NCBI GenBank assembly: GCA_023101725.1
Contig: JALJCO010013427.1
Coordinates: 370,433-434,432 of the forward strand
Direction of reading: 5' to 3'
DNA from: Atherinomorus stipes
Taxonomy: Eukaryota; Chordata; Actinopteri; Atheriniformes; Atherinidae
Length of the DNA: 64,000 nucleotides
The notes under the pieces were generated by a model that was given only the letters and a program-made list of their open reading frames with translations, did no database searches and was not told the origin of the DNA. The position numbers and the translations under genes were made by a program. This document shows, in pieces, positions 21,301 through 29,045 of the stretch (the first letter of the stretch is position 1; each line of letters starts with the position of its first letter).

Positions 21301-23795
21301 TAAGAACAGGAAACTGAGGCTACAATTCGCACAGACTCACCAGAACTGGACAATAAAAGCTGGAGAAACGTTGCTGGTCTGATGAGTCTCCATTTCAGTT
21401 CCATATTCAGATGCTAGGCTCAGAATTGGCATCAATAACATGAAAGCATGGATCCATCCTGCCTTGTATCAACAGTTCAGGCTGGTGCTGGTGTTGGGGA
21501 TATTTTCTTGGCACACTTTGGGCCCCTTAGTACCAATTGAGCATCATGTCAACGCCACAGCCTACCTGAGTATTGTTTCTGACCGTGTCCATCCCTTTAT
21601 GACCACAGTGGATGCTACTTCCAGCAGGATAACGCGCCATGTCACAAAGTGCGAATCATCTCAGACTGGTTTTTTGAATATGACGACGAGTTCCCTGTAT
21701 TCAAATGGCCTCCACAGTCCCCAGATCTCAGTCCAATAGCAGCTTTGGGATGTGGTGGAACGGGAGATTCTCATCCGATGGTACTGGTCGGATCAGGGTT
21801 CGGTGATGGTACGGGTTGCTGTGGATTTGTGCAGCCGACAAATTCGCAGCAACTGTGTGATGCTGTCATGTCAATATGGAGCAAAATCTCTGAGGAATGT
21901 TCCCATACCTTGTTGAATCTATGCCAAGAAGGATTAAGGTAGTTCTGAAGGCAAGAGGGGTCCAATGCAGTACTAGCAAGGTGTACCTAATAAAGTGGCC
22001 AGTGAGTGTGTAAAGCATTTTATTGCATATCTGATTTTCCCTTATTTTCTTTTCATGTAACAAACTGGCCATGCCGGTATATATACAATTTATGCAATTA
22101 TTAACTTTCCTATGTGGAGGAATTGACATTACTCTCATGGTGATGGCGTACGGTTAGTCCTTTGAGGGGTGGTGGGGGGTATAGGCTTTGACTTTGCTTT
22201 ATTTGCTTTATTTGTATAGAGCTGCTTGCAAACCAAAAAACAAACAAAAAAGAATTCATCTAGTTTGACACAATCAAAAATGTGGGGAAACCTAAAGAGG
22301 TCTGAGATTTTCTCTTGGCTGTGTGTTGCCAAGACCCTCAATCTGTCTGAAGGTTGAACAGTATCAGAGTCAAATGAGAAATGTTGACCTGTGTGGTGCT
22401 TCTCCTCCTTGAGGCCGTGAACTGCGCGTGGTGGTGAACACCAATGACCCAGACTACGAGCACATCTACTCCATCGAGGCTCTGGATGACCCTGCAGATG
22501 AACTTCTCTTCTTCTCTACACCCTCAGCCAACCAGACTGATGGTATTTTACATTTCATGCTTTCTATTGCTCTTATGTAGTGATGTAGCACAGTTTGTTT
22601 TTAGCACTGCTTGTGTATCATTGACCTAACTGCTATACTGTGTCAAATATAAGCCCATGTCTACAGTTTCTCATTTAACATGTGGGAATTCTAGCAGGAG
22701 CAAAGCCTGCAGAAAACACACCATCCTGAGTCTGTGACCTTTACTATTGATAATGTAGTCAGGCTCAATCTCCTGCTATCGTATTCATACATTTCTCTGA
22801 TTTCTCCAAGCTCAATGTAATGCATCTGTGCTGTGTGACTGTGTGACTGTGTGCCTGTGCTTTTGTGTGGATGTTTTTGTGTGCATCGGCAGGTGAGGAT
22901 GTCAAAAAGGCTTCTGAGAAAACAATCAAAGTCGAACCAAAAAAATCAGCGAGTGCTGTTGTTCAGAAAACATCAACAGTTGATGGTCAGAAAACAGGCA
23001 AAGTTGAGCCTCTGACAGCAGACAAATCCAAATCAGTCAGGGCAAAGAGGAGAGTCGAAGAGGAAGGTAAACCAGCTTGTGTATTGTTGTTCTGTTTGGG
23101 GAAACATTCAGGGTTAATTCTGCCTGTCTGGTGTCTGACTCTTCCTGCATGCCTAATAAAGTATACCTAATAAAGGCTGCATCGTCTGTTCCCCTGTTGA
23201 CTTATTTGTGGATGTCTCTATACACTTTTGGTCATCAGGTGTTAAAATAAAAGGTTTGCATGCATCCAGTAAAAGCTAAAAGAACAAAGGAGGATATTTG
23301 TGCCAGTGCGTTGCCTTGTATACCTAATGAAGTCAAAGCCGGTGTGATGATTGCAGTGATCATGCGTGCATGGTTTGGGCCCCCTCCTTTTCATTTCTTG
23401 GCTTTCTACAATTTCTCCAGCCTGCCAGCCTGTTTCTTTTTGAGTGTATGCATACCTTTTTTTTAACGTGTGCGTGTCTGTGTATGTGCACTGCAGTTCC
23501 AGCAGACCTGTGCCTGCTGCCCATGGATGAGGGTAGCTGTGCACGATACACTCTCCGCTGGTACTTCAACAGTCAGGTTCAAGCCTGCAGGCCCTTCATA
23601 TACAGCGGCTGTGAAGGAAACGACAACCGCTTCCTCCACCAGGAGGAGTGTGAGGAGGTCTGCCTCGGTGAGGCTGAAGGTACAAAGAAAAAAACCACAT
23701 GTGACTGTTCATGTTAAGTTTTCAAGGTATGCAAACTTACATATGGCCTCTCTTTTGCAGGTGCAGGTCTTCATCTGTTAAAAACAGCGCGATGA
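99..23795 (+). CDS. col7a1: Collagen alpha-1(VII) chain, 3' part of gene (34 exons, 5' end outside window)
   Basis: Collagen VII forms the anchoring fibrils that tie epithelial basement membrane to the stroma; three chains form a triple helix and two molecules join antiparallel through the C-terminal NC2 region. The exons read here total 2,297 bases, about 765 residues: a Gly-X-Y helix of 27 exons, then NC2 with a Cys-Ala-Cys motif and one Kunitz domain. The segments [12 protein letters not shown] and DEGSC-YTLRWY resemble human COL7A1 as I remember it. The helix Cys (exon 21) lies 168 residues before the first NC2 Cys, the human spacing. Helix exons are nearly all phase 0; NC2 introns are phase 1. 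COL28A1 also ends in a Kunitz domain but has a von Willebrand A domain before it, absent here. The start of the gene lies to the left. One exon (7495-7529) is out of frame. Exons are detailed in the following entries. Confidence 0.93.
1229..1433. mobile_element. Non-autonomous hAT element (205 bp) with perfect 8-bp target duplication
   Basis: The left end CAGGGGTGGGCACTCCAGGT is the inverted counterpart of the right end, which reads GACCTGGAATGCCCACCCCTG with few differences. Both sides are flanked by GTTTAAAG (1221-1228 and 1434-1441), an exact 8-bp duplication as expected for hAT insertion. At 205 bases it has no transposase. Identical flanks suggest a fairly recent insertion. Confidence 0.88.
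4026..4378 (-). mobile_element. tRNA-derived SINE, minus orientation
   Basis: Read on the minus strand, the element starts near 4370 with a tRNA-like head. It has an A-box-like TGGCTCAGGTGGTAGAGCAG (complement of about 4345-4364) and a B-box-like GGTTCAAATCC (about 4309-4319), about 25 bases further on, which is tRNA-like spacing. A conserved body with the motif of GTCCTTTGGCAAGACACTTAACCC type follows, as in common teleost SINEs. The tail near 4026 is AT-rich. The end points are approximate. Confidence 0.72.
4842..5018. repeat. Poly-C run and AC microsatellite
   Basis: A run of about 18 C residues lies at 4842-4859 and an (AC)n tract at about 4999-5018, separated by non-repetitive sequence. 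Both are intronic and likely length-polymorphic. Confidence 0.8.
5035..5111. mobile_element. 77-bp TA-flanked foldback, Tc1/mariner-type termini
   Basis: The left half starts CAGCACCAGTCAAAAGTCTG and the right half is its imperfect inverted copy ending in TTGATTGGTGCTC. The halves meet almost without spacer, so the whole element is a hairpin. TA lies on both sides (5033-5034 and 5112-5113), fitting Tc1/mariner target choice. The terminus resembles a common fish Tc1 terminus (CAGTCAAAAGT-TGGACAC). Confidence 0.7.
5610..6340 (-). mobile_element. L1-type non-LTR retrotransposon fragment (3' end), minus orientation
   Basis: On the minus strand the stretch about 6065-6175 reads in one frame [10 protein letters not shown], then [13 protein letters not shown], which resembles the end of fish L1-type ORF2 proteins (P-LCLLG ... 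TA-RIIL). The frame breaks after this and further stops follow towards lower coordinates, so it is a dead, 5'-truncated copy. The T-rich tract at about 5620-5645 would be its poly(A) tail. Family and borders are uncertain. Confidence 0.6.
7495..7529 (+). CDS. col7a1: col7a1 helix exon 3, frame-breaking (35 bp)
   Basis: The segment lies between a good acceptor (TTTTACAG) and donor (GTGAGT) and ends in a clear GPKGER-coding stretch. It has 35 bases, while its neighbours are phase 0 and multiples of three; a 36-base exon (12 residues, four triplets) is expected. The missing base falls in or near the run of five C at about 7507-7511. The first codon is GCT (Ala) where the repeat needs Gly. Either the assembly lost a C in a homopolymer, or the exon is decaying. 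Skipping it would keep the frame because the neighbours are phase 0. Confidence 0.75.
7651..9816 (+). CDS. col7a1: col7a1 helix exons 4-13
   Basis: Ten phase-0 exons: 7651-7710, 7826-7870, 7954-7989, 8596-8631, 8716-8775, 8883-9008, 9092-9163, 9486-9521, 9604-9663, 9772-9816 (60, 45, 36, 36, 60, 126, 72, 36, 60 and 45 bases). All begin with a Gly codon straight after AG and end before GT. Gly-X-Y is regular except for short interruptions: GVTLP in 7651-7710, GIGMA in 8716-8775 and GLGIP in 9604-9663, where triplet spacing shifts without changing the frame. The 126-base exon is the largest helix exon here. Such interruptions are normal in collagen VII and give the rod flexibility. Confidence 0.93.
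10204..12940 (+). CDS. col7a1: col7a1 helix exons 14-20
   Basis: Seven phase-0 exons: 10204-10239, 10385-10420, 10679-10735, 10857-10928, 12562-12633, 12736-12771, 12860-12940. The exon 10679-10735 (57 bases) contains a break, [11 protein letters not shown], in the Gly-X-Y pattern. Exon 12562-12633 ends AAG before GCAAGC, a GC donor instead of GT, with an otherwise strong donor context. The 1.6-kb intron 10929-12561 splits the group. All exons keep the reading frame. Confidence 0.92.
10929..12561 (+). other. col7a1 intron with LINE-like 3' tail and possible older repeat
   Basis: At about 11,590-11,690 a segment with GGAATTTCATTGCACTGG and ACAATAAAGGCCTCTGAATG followed by a short TGAA repeat resembles the 3' end of a fish LINE, ending in a short tandem tail. 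The family is not certain. The stretches about 10,945-11,060 and 12,190-12,370 look like the two arms of an old degenerate element. I see no exon in this intron. Confidence 0.5.
12941..14082 (+). other. col7a1 intron of 1.1 kb
   Basis: AT-rich intron sequence. I see no exon, RNA gene or clear mobile element in it. The open frames at 13,676-14,126 on both strands have no splice context and no recognisable content. Confidence 0.6.
14083..14964 (+). CDS. col7a1: col7a1 helix exons 21-25, with the helix cysteine
   Basis: Five phase-0 exons: 14083-14136, 14343-14396, 14484-14546, 14628-14690, 14848-14964 (54, 54, 63, 63, 117 bases). The first reads [18 protein letters not shown]; its Cys is the only cysteine in the helical part of this window. 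Counting codons, it lies 168 residues before the first Cys of the NC2 motif HHCAC, the same distance as human C2634 to C2802 (recalled numbers). In the human protein these cysteines are reported to bond and stabilise the antiparallel dimer, so the same role is inferred here. The helix is regular throughout this group. Confidence 0.93.
14965..17555 (+). other. col7a1 intron of 2.6 kb
   Basis: No exon seen. Near 17,145-17,225 a segment with GAGATGTCCCAGTCAG and TATCAGCTGATACCGAG looks like one end of a fish hAT-type repeat, but I cannot find a matching second end. The rest is AT-rich intron without recognisable content. Confidence 0.5.
17556..18177 (+). CDS. col7a1: col7a1 last helix exons 26-27 (17556-17633, 18124-18177)
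   Basis: Two phase-0 exons of 78 and 54 bases. The first contains an interruption, GPAMIGPRG, in the triplet pattern. The second reads [18 protein letters not shown] and ends the triple helix; the following exon starts EDEIREY. The 490-base intron between them holds nothing I recognise. Confidence 0.93.
18312..20250 (+). CDS. col7a1: col7a1 NC2 start: exons 28-30 with a 9-base microexon
   Basis: Exons 18312-18360 (49 bases), 18599-18607 (9 bases) and 20167-20250 (84 bases). The first ends in phase 1 after HHC plus G; the microexon supplies CA-TGT-GGA-G, giving Ala-Cys-Gly, so the conserved motif HCAC is split over two exons. The microexon has both a proper acceptor (GATCTCAG) and a donor (GTGAGT). 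The third exon reads [12 protein letters not shown] and ends VLKGEK before GTGAGT. Human NC2 is cut by BMP-1 type proteases before an Asp in this general area, so VPDT is a possible site, but that is only inference. All NC2 introns are phase 1. Confidence 0.87.
18608..20166 (+). other. col7a1 intron of 1.6 kb
   Basis: No exon or definite repeat is seen. It is AT-rich with a small perfect palindrome-like tract around 19,072-19,090 (ACAGTACTGTACTGTA). The sequence before the acceptor at 20,166 is a long C/T-rich tract. Confidence 0.6.
20824..22012 (+). mobile_element. Tc1-like element, full length but inactive, inside a col7a1 intron
   Basis: The left end CACTCACCGGCGACTTTATT and the right end, whose complement begins CACACTCACTGGCCACTTTA, form inverted repeats of about 30 bases; TA lies on both sides (20824-20825, 22011-22012). 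The total of about 1.19 kb is close to a complete element of this fish Tc1 family. It sits on the col7a1 coding strand in the intron 20251-22413. The end repeats are well preserved, so non-autonomous mobilisation in trans was possible in the past. Confidence 0.88.
20957..21953 (+). pseudogene. Tc1-like transposase pseudogene
   Basis: The frame opens [18 protein letters not shown], the usual start of this transposase. Several frame changes follow. Near 21,375 one base is missing just before the codons for the first catalytic Asp (the family reads VAWSDES), so the DDE core is split. The middle part is recognisable as [14 protein letters not shown] and the second Asp block by the DNA of QQDNAPCH type near 21,630. 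The third acidic residue is lost: PI is followed by AALG instead of the family's PIEHLW. No active protein can be made from this copy. Confidence 0.87.
22414..23066 (+). CDS. col7a1: col7a1 NC2 linker exons 31-32
   Basis: Exons 22414-22542 (129 bases) and 22893-23066 (174 bases), both phase 1 to phase 1. The first encodes [20 protein letters not shown] and ends in an N-glycosylation sequon NQT; its [12 protein letters not shown] is reminiscent of the human tyrosine-rich acidic stretch EYSEYSVEEYQD. The second is rich in Lys, Ser, Thr and Val, has two KVEP repeats, and ends [12 protein letters not shown], which contains a furin-type RAKR site at 23039-23050. This linker is poorly conserved in the family and differs from the human one. 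Confidence 0.85.
23039..23050 (+). other. Furin-like cleavage site RAKR in the linker before the Kunitz domain
   Basis: Codons AGG GCA AAG AGG spell Arg-Ala-Lys-Arg, matching the R-X-K/R-R pattern of proprotein convertases, followed by Arg and an acidic run. It lies in a likely disordered linker about 13 residues before the first Kunitz cysteine. Cleavage would release the Kunitz domain and tail. No such site is known to me in human COL7A1; function is inferred only. Confidence 0.45.
23497..23679 (+). CDS. col7a1: col7a1 Kunitz (BPTI-type) domain exon 33
   Basis: One 183-base exon, phase 1 to phase 1, encodes the complete domain. All six cysteines are present (DLC, GSC, QAC, SGC, EEC, VCL) with typical spacing, plus the family core [13 protein letters not shown] and NDNRF. 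The reactive-site loop reads GSCARY, so the P1 position is Ala rather than Lys or Arg; human COL7A1 has Thr there, as I recall. Trypsin inhibition is therefore unlikely. The domain is removed with part of NC2 during fibril maturation in mammals; the same is inferred here. Confidence 0.93.
23761..23795 (+). CDS. col7a1: col7a1 last coding exon 34 and stop
   Basis: After the acceptor TTTTGCAG the exon encodes [11 protein letters not shown] and stops at TGA (23793-23795). A second AG lies six bases into the exon (GTGCAG), so an alternative acceptor would drop two residues without changing the frame. The short tail after the Kunitz domain matches the human layout, where about 20 residues follow it. 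Confidence 0.82.
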
Positions 23796-24190
23796 TGACC
23801 ACCTCCTTGTTTGCCAGAGGACTGTTGCCTTTATATAGATATTATAGATCATTTTGTTGTCAGAGTTCTGCATTTTTGTTATTTTTTTAATTTATTTTTT
23901 TTCTTTAAACCCCCCAAAAGACAAAAAATGAAATGAAACCTTGAGATTGTGCAGTGAGTACGAAATATATATATTATGATTTCACACTACAGTAGAGTTT
24001 ATTTACTTGTTTTGTAGACATTGCTTTAATTTTCTCAGTTTTGTCTGCCCTCTTATGCAGTTATTTTAGTATCTGCAGTGCAGCTTTTGTGTTACACTGG
24101 CAGCAAGACTAATGGCTGAATATGAGGAGGAGCAAATGACCCAGTTCACCTTTGTGTGAACGGAAATAAAGCAAACACCAGTTTGGCAAA
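23796..24190 (+). other. col7a1 3' untranslated region with polyadenylation signal
   Basis: After the stop codon the sequence is AT-rich with no exon. AATAAA at 24165-24170 is a canonical polyadenylation signal; cleavage would be expected about 10-30 bases further. The end point is estimated. Confidence 0.72.
24165..24170 (+). promoter_or_regulatory. Polyadenylation signal AATAAA of col7a1
   Basis: First canonical AATAAA after the col7a1 stop, 370 bases downstream of it. It probably defines the end of the transcript. Confidence 0.7.
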
Positions 24191-24808
24191 GCTCATCATG
24201 TTTTGGTAACTGTGGCTGTTTTAAGTCATTTCAGTATCTTTACTGGGAGCCAATTGGTCTCCTTATTGTATAAACAAGAGTTCAGTCTTTGATGGAAGTG
24301 GAACTGAAGGTTAAATCTCTCACAGTAAGTTTTTGGTTCTTTATTGATTTCAAGATTTCTATTTTTCTTTTTTTTTTTTAAAAAAAAAACATGACTACAG
24401 CACATCTTAAAAACAAGATGTGCAGCAGCCATTTCCAAACATCTACTCAGTTTAAACTCGACCCAGTTCAGAAACACACAAACTGTATCTCATTGAAATA
24501 AACAATTAGAATAACAAGATGTACATTTAAACCCATCAAAACACAATTTGCAATGCAAATCCATGAGAACAAGTAGAGGGAGTCAGAGACCTTAATGTGT
24601 TTCCATGGAGTTATTTTATCTCCAGTTCTTATTTATATTTGCCCATTGACATGAATGTCATGGCAATATTGAGCTTTCAGGGTTTATTTTTTCTTTTGTT
24701 TGCTTGTTGATAAACTTTTATCAGTCTATCATGATGGCTCATGCACCTCCAAGGTCATGGCAGACCTGCAGACTTCATAAAGCTGTTTTTAAATCTCCTG
24801 CAGTTTAA

Positions 24809-25781
24809 AGGTAGAGTCCAAAGTCCCCCCCACTGTTCCTATTTGCAAACAACAGTATCCCACTGAGCGCCCCTCCCTCTCAGGCTAATGGCCGCCTCGT
24901 TCTAACCCTGGTTTTCCAACATGCACTATGTAAAGCTCTTACCTTTTCTTCGGTGCATCCGCCGTTTTTCTTTTTTTTTTTCCTTCGAGAGTTTGAGTGA
25001 CTGGCTTCTTCTCCAGTCGTGAGCTTATAGTGCGTTTCAGTTATCTCGGAACTCCATTTCCAGAGGTAATTTTTCGAGGAAGTGACGTGATGAACTCGTT
25101 TTTTTCAGAGATACGAGCTCATAATTTGCAGAGGACCCCGAGATTTTAGATTTAAAGATGGTTGCGTCCAGTACCATTGTTGTGTTTATTAAACTTCTAT
25201 ATCAGATACTTTCTGTTCACAAGTTTCAAGTGTAAACAGCATCGAGTTGTTATTGAATTTTACGGTCTTACAACAATCTTTTTTTTTCTTTAAAACAGCG
25301 TGTTGTTTGTTTAACACACACTGAAATTAGCTGTTGTTGTCATGATAACATTGTTATAGCATCTGTGTTATTTTTCTAGCTAGAAATGTGTTATTTTCTA
25401 GCTGTTCTAGCTCACAAATAGGCTGTTTTGGAGATTTCTATTTTTTCCCAGAGTTGGTGCAACTGGAACGCAAAATACCTGCTAATGACGTCACCAACTC
25501 GCATCTGCTTGCAATCCTGAGACAACTGGAACGCACCATTATTCCCACACAGCGTCATGCCCTTAGCTCTGTCATTGGGTGGCAATATAAACAGAAATCT
25601 CCACCCAGAAACGTCCCGACCACAACAAAACAAAGCTAAAGAGCGAATTACAGACAGGGGGAGAGGGAGTATCATTCAAATTTCACCACTGCACATGAGT
25701 AAAGGCCCAAAGGCGAGGTTTGAGACGGATTTCACACAAGTCTAACGTTTATTTTCAGTGGGGAAACTTTGGACTCTACCT
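24809..25781. mobile_element. TTAA-flanked non-autonomous DNA element (973 bp)
   Basis: The left end AGGTAGAGTCCAAAGT and the right end ACTTTGGACTCTACCT are exact inverted copies over 16 bases and lie inside TTAA on both sides (24805-24808, 25782-25785). TTAA targets are used by piggyBac- and Kolobok-type transposases. The interior has no long frame of transposase type, so it is non-autonomous. The superfamily remains open. Confidence 0.8.
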
Positions 25782-26981
25782 TTAATCATGGCTTCAAGAG
25801 ACCTTCTTGACTTGAATAGATATATTATTAGTAGTATTTTATTTATTCCTTTTTTGAATATCTGCACTTTCCTTTGCCTTTCCAGTTCTACTGCGTGCTA
25901 GTAAGTGAGTGCTGTCAAACAATGTTTATGTTGCACCAAAGATGCTACCAGTTGCAATTCCTCTACAAATGTGCAAAGCTCTTAAAATGGTTCTTTTCTC
26001 TGTTTTAATGACATACAGTTTCAATGAATGTTGCACTTCTGCAGAATCTTTAAAGCCCAGTTTGAGCCACGACATTCATACCCATTATAGATGCAGTTTA
26101 CAAAGCTAATGCAAATCTAAGAGAAATAACACAGCAGGTCAGTTTGTTCCCTCAACACAAAATTTGTCAACAGAAAGAAAAACTACTTCATTTATGAGCT
26201 TTGCTGGAGTGGTAATTAGTAAAAAGCTGCTGTACAATAAGGTCTGACTCCTTCAGTTTTACTCCTTTGTATATAAAATCATTAATCTTGCAATGAACTA
26301 ACAAATAGAAAAATGAATTCTGGGTTCTGGAGGTTTTTCCCTTTTGTCTCAAATTATCATTTAAGGTTACTTTAAAGTCACTTGAATTTAAAAGAAAATA
26401 TTTCAGCTCAACATTTTATGTTTTTGTTTGTTTGTTCGTTTTTTAAGAAATTACAACTTTCAATTAAGTAGTTCAACAATTGGCAGAAAATAAAGTTGCC
26501 TGGAAATTAATTCAGTGTTCCAGTGTTTCCAACATGATGTCTTGTAATGTACATCCTCTGTGTCATAGAGTGTGACCTAAATGACAAAATAATTATATTA
26601 GTTGTAACTGAGAAAACCTACAAGAGATGACTGATGTACTTTGGATGTTTCTAATTTCAGTTTTACTGACAAAAGCTAAATATGCAGAAGCAGAGAACAC
26701 TACCCTTATTTAGCCGATCCAACTTGAGGTATTTGTGTTGTCTCGATCCTCCAGAAGTAAACTCACAGAAACTGCTACATTTATTTGCTTTCTGCTAAGC
26801 ATAATCTGTATTTTTACAGATAATTACCAGTAATTACCAGTATCTATTTACTATAAATCATACATATACTGGCACATATACAGGAAAAAATGGCTTGTTC
26901 CTTTTTTTACTGTATGTCTTCTGCAAAGATTAAAATAGATGATTAAGTCAAAAATACTTGTATTCCCATCCAGACTCTTAA

Positions 26982-27448
26982 AGGGACTTGAGGCAAGATT
27001 AAGAAACGAAACTCGCGACTGGCGTTTCAGGTAACTGCAGCCACGAGCCAAGCTGTCACGGGAGTGTGCCCAAACTGAAGCTATAATGTTGTTTACTCAC
27101 CTTTTTCTTCGTAGTTACACTTTTTAGTGTCTTTCAGTTGATCTGGATCGTTTGCTGACGACAGAAGAATCCATAACTATCGCAGTGTTTAAATTTACCG
27201 CGACTGTATTCTTCCTGTATCAAAACTGCGGCTGTAGCGTCATTTGACATCACGTCCGCAGGGATGTGCGGGTAATTCGGACATCGATTTGCAGCGCTTT
27301 TGCAGCACACAGCCTGTTCAAGGCAACGGAGAGAAACGTGGATGGAAACGTTCTTTTTGGTATTTAGCGCTTCATCACCCATTAGTATAAAAAAAAATGG
27401 ACTTGCATGTTTGTTTGTTTGTTTTTTTAATTCCTGCCTCTAGTCCCT
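26982..27448. mobile_element. TTAA-flanked MITE (467 bp)
   Basis: The ends AGGGACTTGAGGCAAGATTA and, at the right, the inverted counterpart ATTCCTGCCTCTAGTCCCT match imperfectly; TTAA lies at 26978-26981 and 27449-27452. It resembles the element at 24809 in target site and in beginning with AGG, but the end sequences differ, so it is a separate family or a distant relative. There is no transposase. Confidence 0.75.
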
Positions 27449-29045
27449 TTAAAGCTCCCTAATACTGTCTAGAAACGTATTTACATGCATATCAGCTTTC
27501 TTTTCCAGGATTTTGTTGCATTCTTGTGATGTTAACATGAAACCTGGATATTTACATCCCCGTCGTCACAGACTTTTAGGGAGTCAGATTTCTGATTGTA
27601 TGTGTAATTGGAGTGCAATTTCTCATCATCCCAACAATAATGATTTTATCAGAAGAGAATGTCCAGGAGCCTGAACATGGTGTTTACATGTCACAGCATT
27701 CTGGTTTCTATCAGAGTGCCCCAGGTTGTTTGTCAGGCTTTTCCAAAAAAACAGGGCAAAACCTAATCCAAATTTCTAAAAAGAAACATATTAACATGCT
27801 CATTACAGACCCAGATTATTCAAAAAGGATCCCATCATAGCCAGGATCCTAGTGTGTATGTGAATACCATCTGTACAAAAAGGAATTTGTCTCCAGATCC
27901 CTGCTTTGCTTACAAAAGTAACTATGCAAGCCTACCTATAGTGAGTTATTATTCTGCATATTGGTCTGTCATTTGTATTTAATATGAAGAATCTAGCACA
28001 ATATCCTTTGTACATATTGTTTTTTATTATTTTAGGGGAAAGTTTTTTTTTCGCTTTTCATGACTGCATGTTTACCTGCCAGAGAAAAGGTGCTATTTTT
28101 AAAGGTATTTTTGTACTGTGTTGAAGGTGTAAGCTCATTTATTTGTGTGGTAAAATCCCCCCTATTTCTGTGGTATGATGGAATATTTTTATGAGCATTT
28201 CTAATAAACCAAATGTTCGAACAGAAACAAAGTTAGCGTATTATTTTGCTTTACTTCTAATCTCAGTTTTTATAAATGACACTGCATTCACATGTCTTTG
28301 GGTTTTTGTACCCTCATTAGCAGAGAGTAAACTAGAACCAGATAAGATTTAAATGATCACTACATGACTTTTTTCAGTGGAGAAGATTAGGTAGAAAGAA
28401 ATGAAAGCGTGTGTGTGTGTGTAGGTGTGGGATACATAAGATGTTCTAATTTCATCAGTGGGTTTTATTAATGAGAGGATTTTCCGCTTGTTGGCCACGG
28501 CTCCTCCTCTCTGCGTGTCTCCATGCTCTCTGCCCTCACTTGATTTCCCCTGGTTCGTAAAACTCCATCAATATCATCTTTATCATACTTCTCCCAGCCT
28601 CTCAGACCTTCATCAACTCCTCTGCCTCTTCCTGACTTATTTTAAAAGTTATCAGTCATCGCCTGTTCGAGCTGTAAGCTTTGTGTCAGATGTGACAGCT
28701 TGAACAAATTAAGCTGTTTGGCAAGGACATGATTTTTACACACTGACAGAGATTGTGCATGTAATCATGAACAGGTGGAAAATGCGCCAGCTTGCTCAGG
28801 CAGTCATCAAAGTCAGATAGGTTGCATCCTGCTGTGAGCTGCCACTATTTAAAGAAATTAAAATACTGGGATTTGCATTTTATTGAAGACAGATACCACT
28901 TAAACATCAGGTTCTTTACTTAACCTTAAACGTCAGGTATTCAACCCTCTGGAAAAATGCCAATTCTACTTTGTGACTGGAACATTCCCAATTAGTCTCT
29001 AAACCTTAAAACTACAGTATTTAGTTTCGAGAGTATGAAGTTAAA

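Noticed and set aside
99..23795. COL28A1 as the identity of the collagen
   Set aside because: COL28A1 also has a C-terminal Kunitz domain, but it has a von Willebrand A domain between helix and Kunitz. Here only short linker exons lie between, and HCAC plus the cysteine spacing fit COL7A1.
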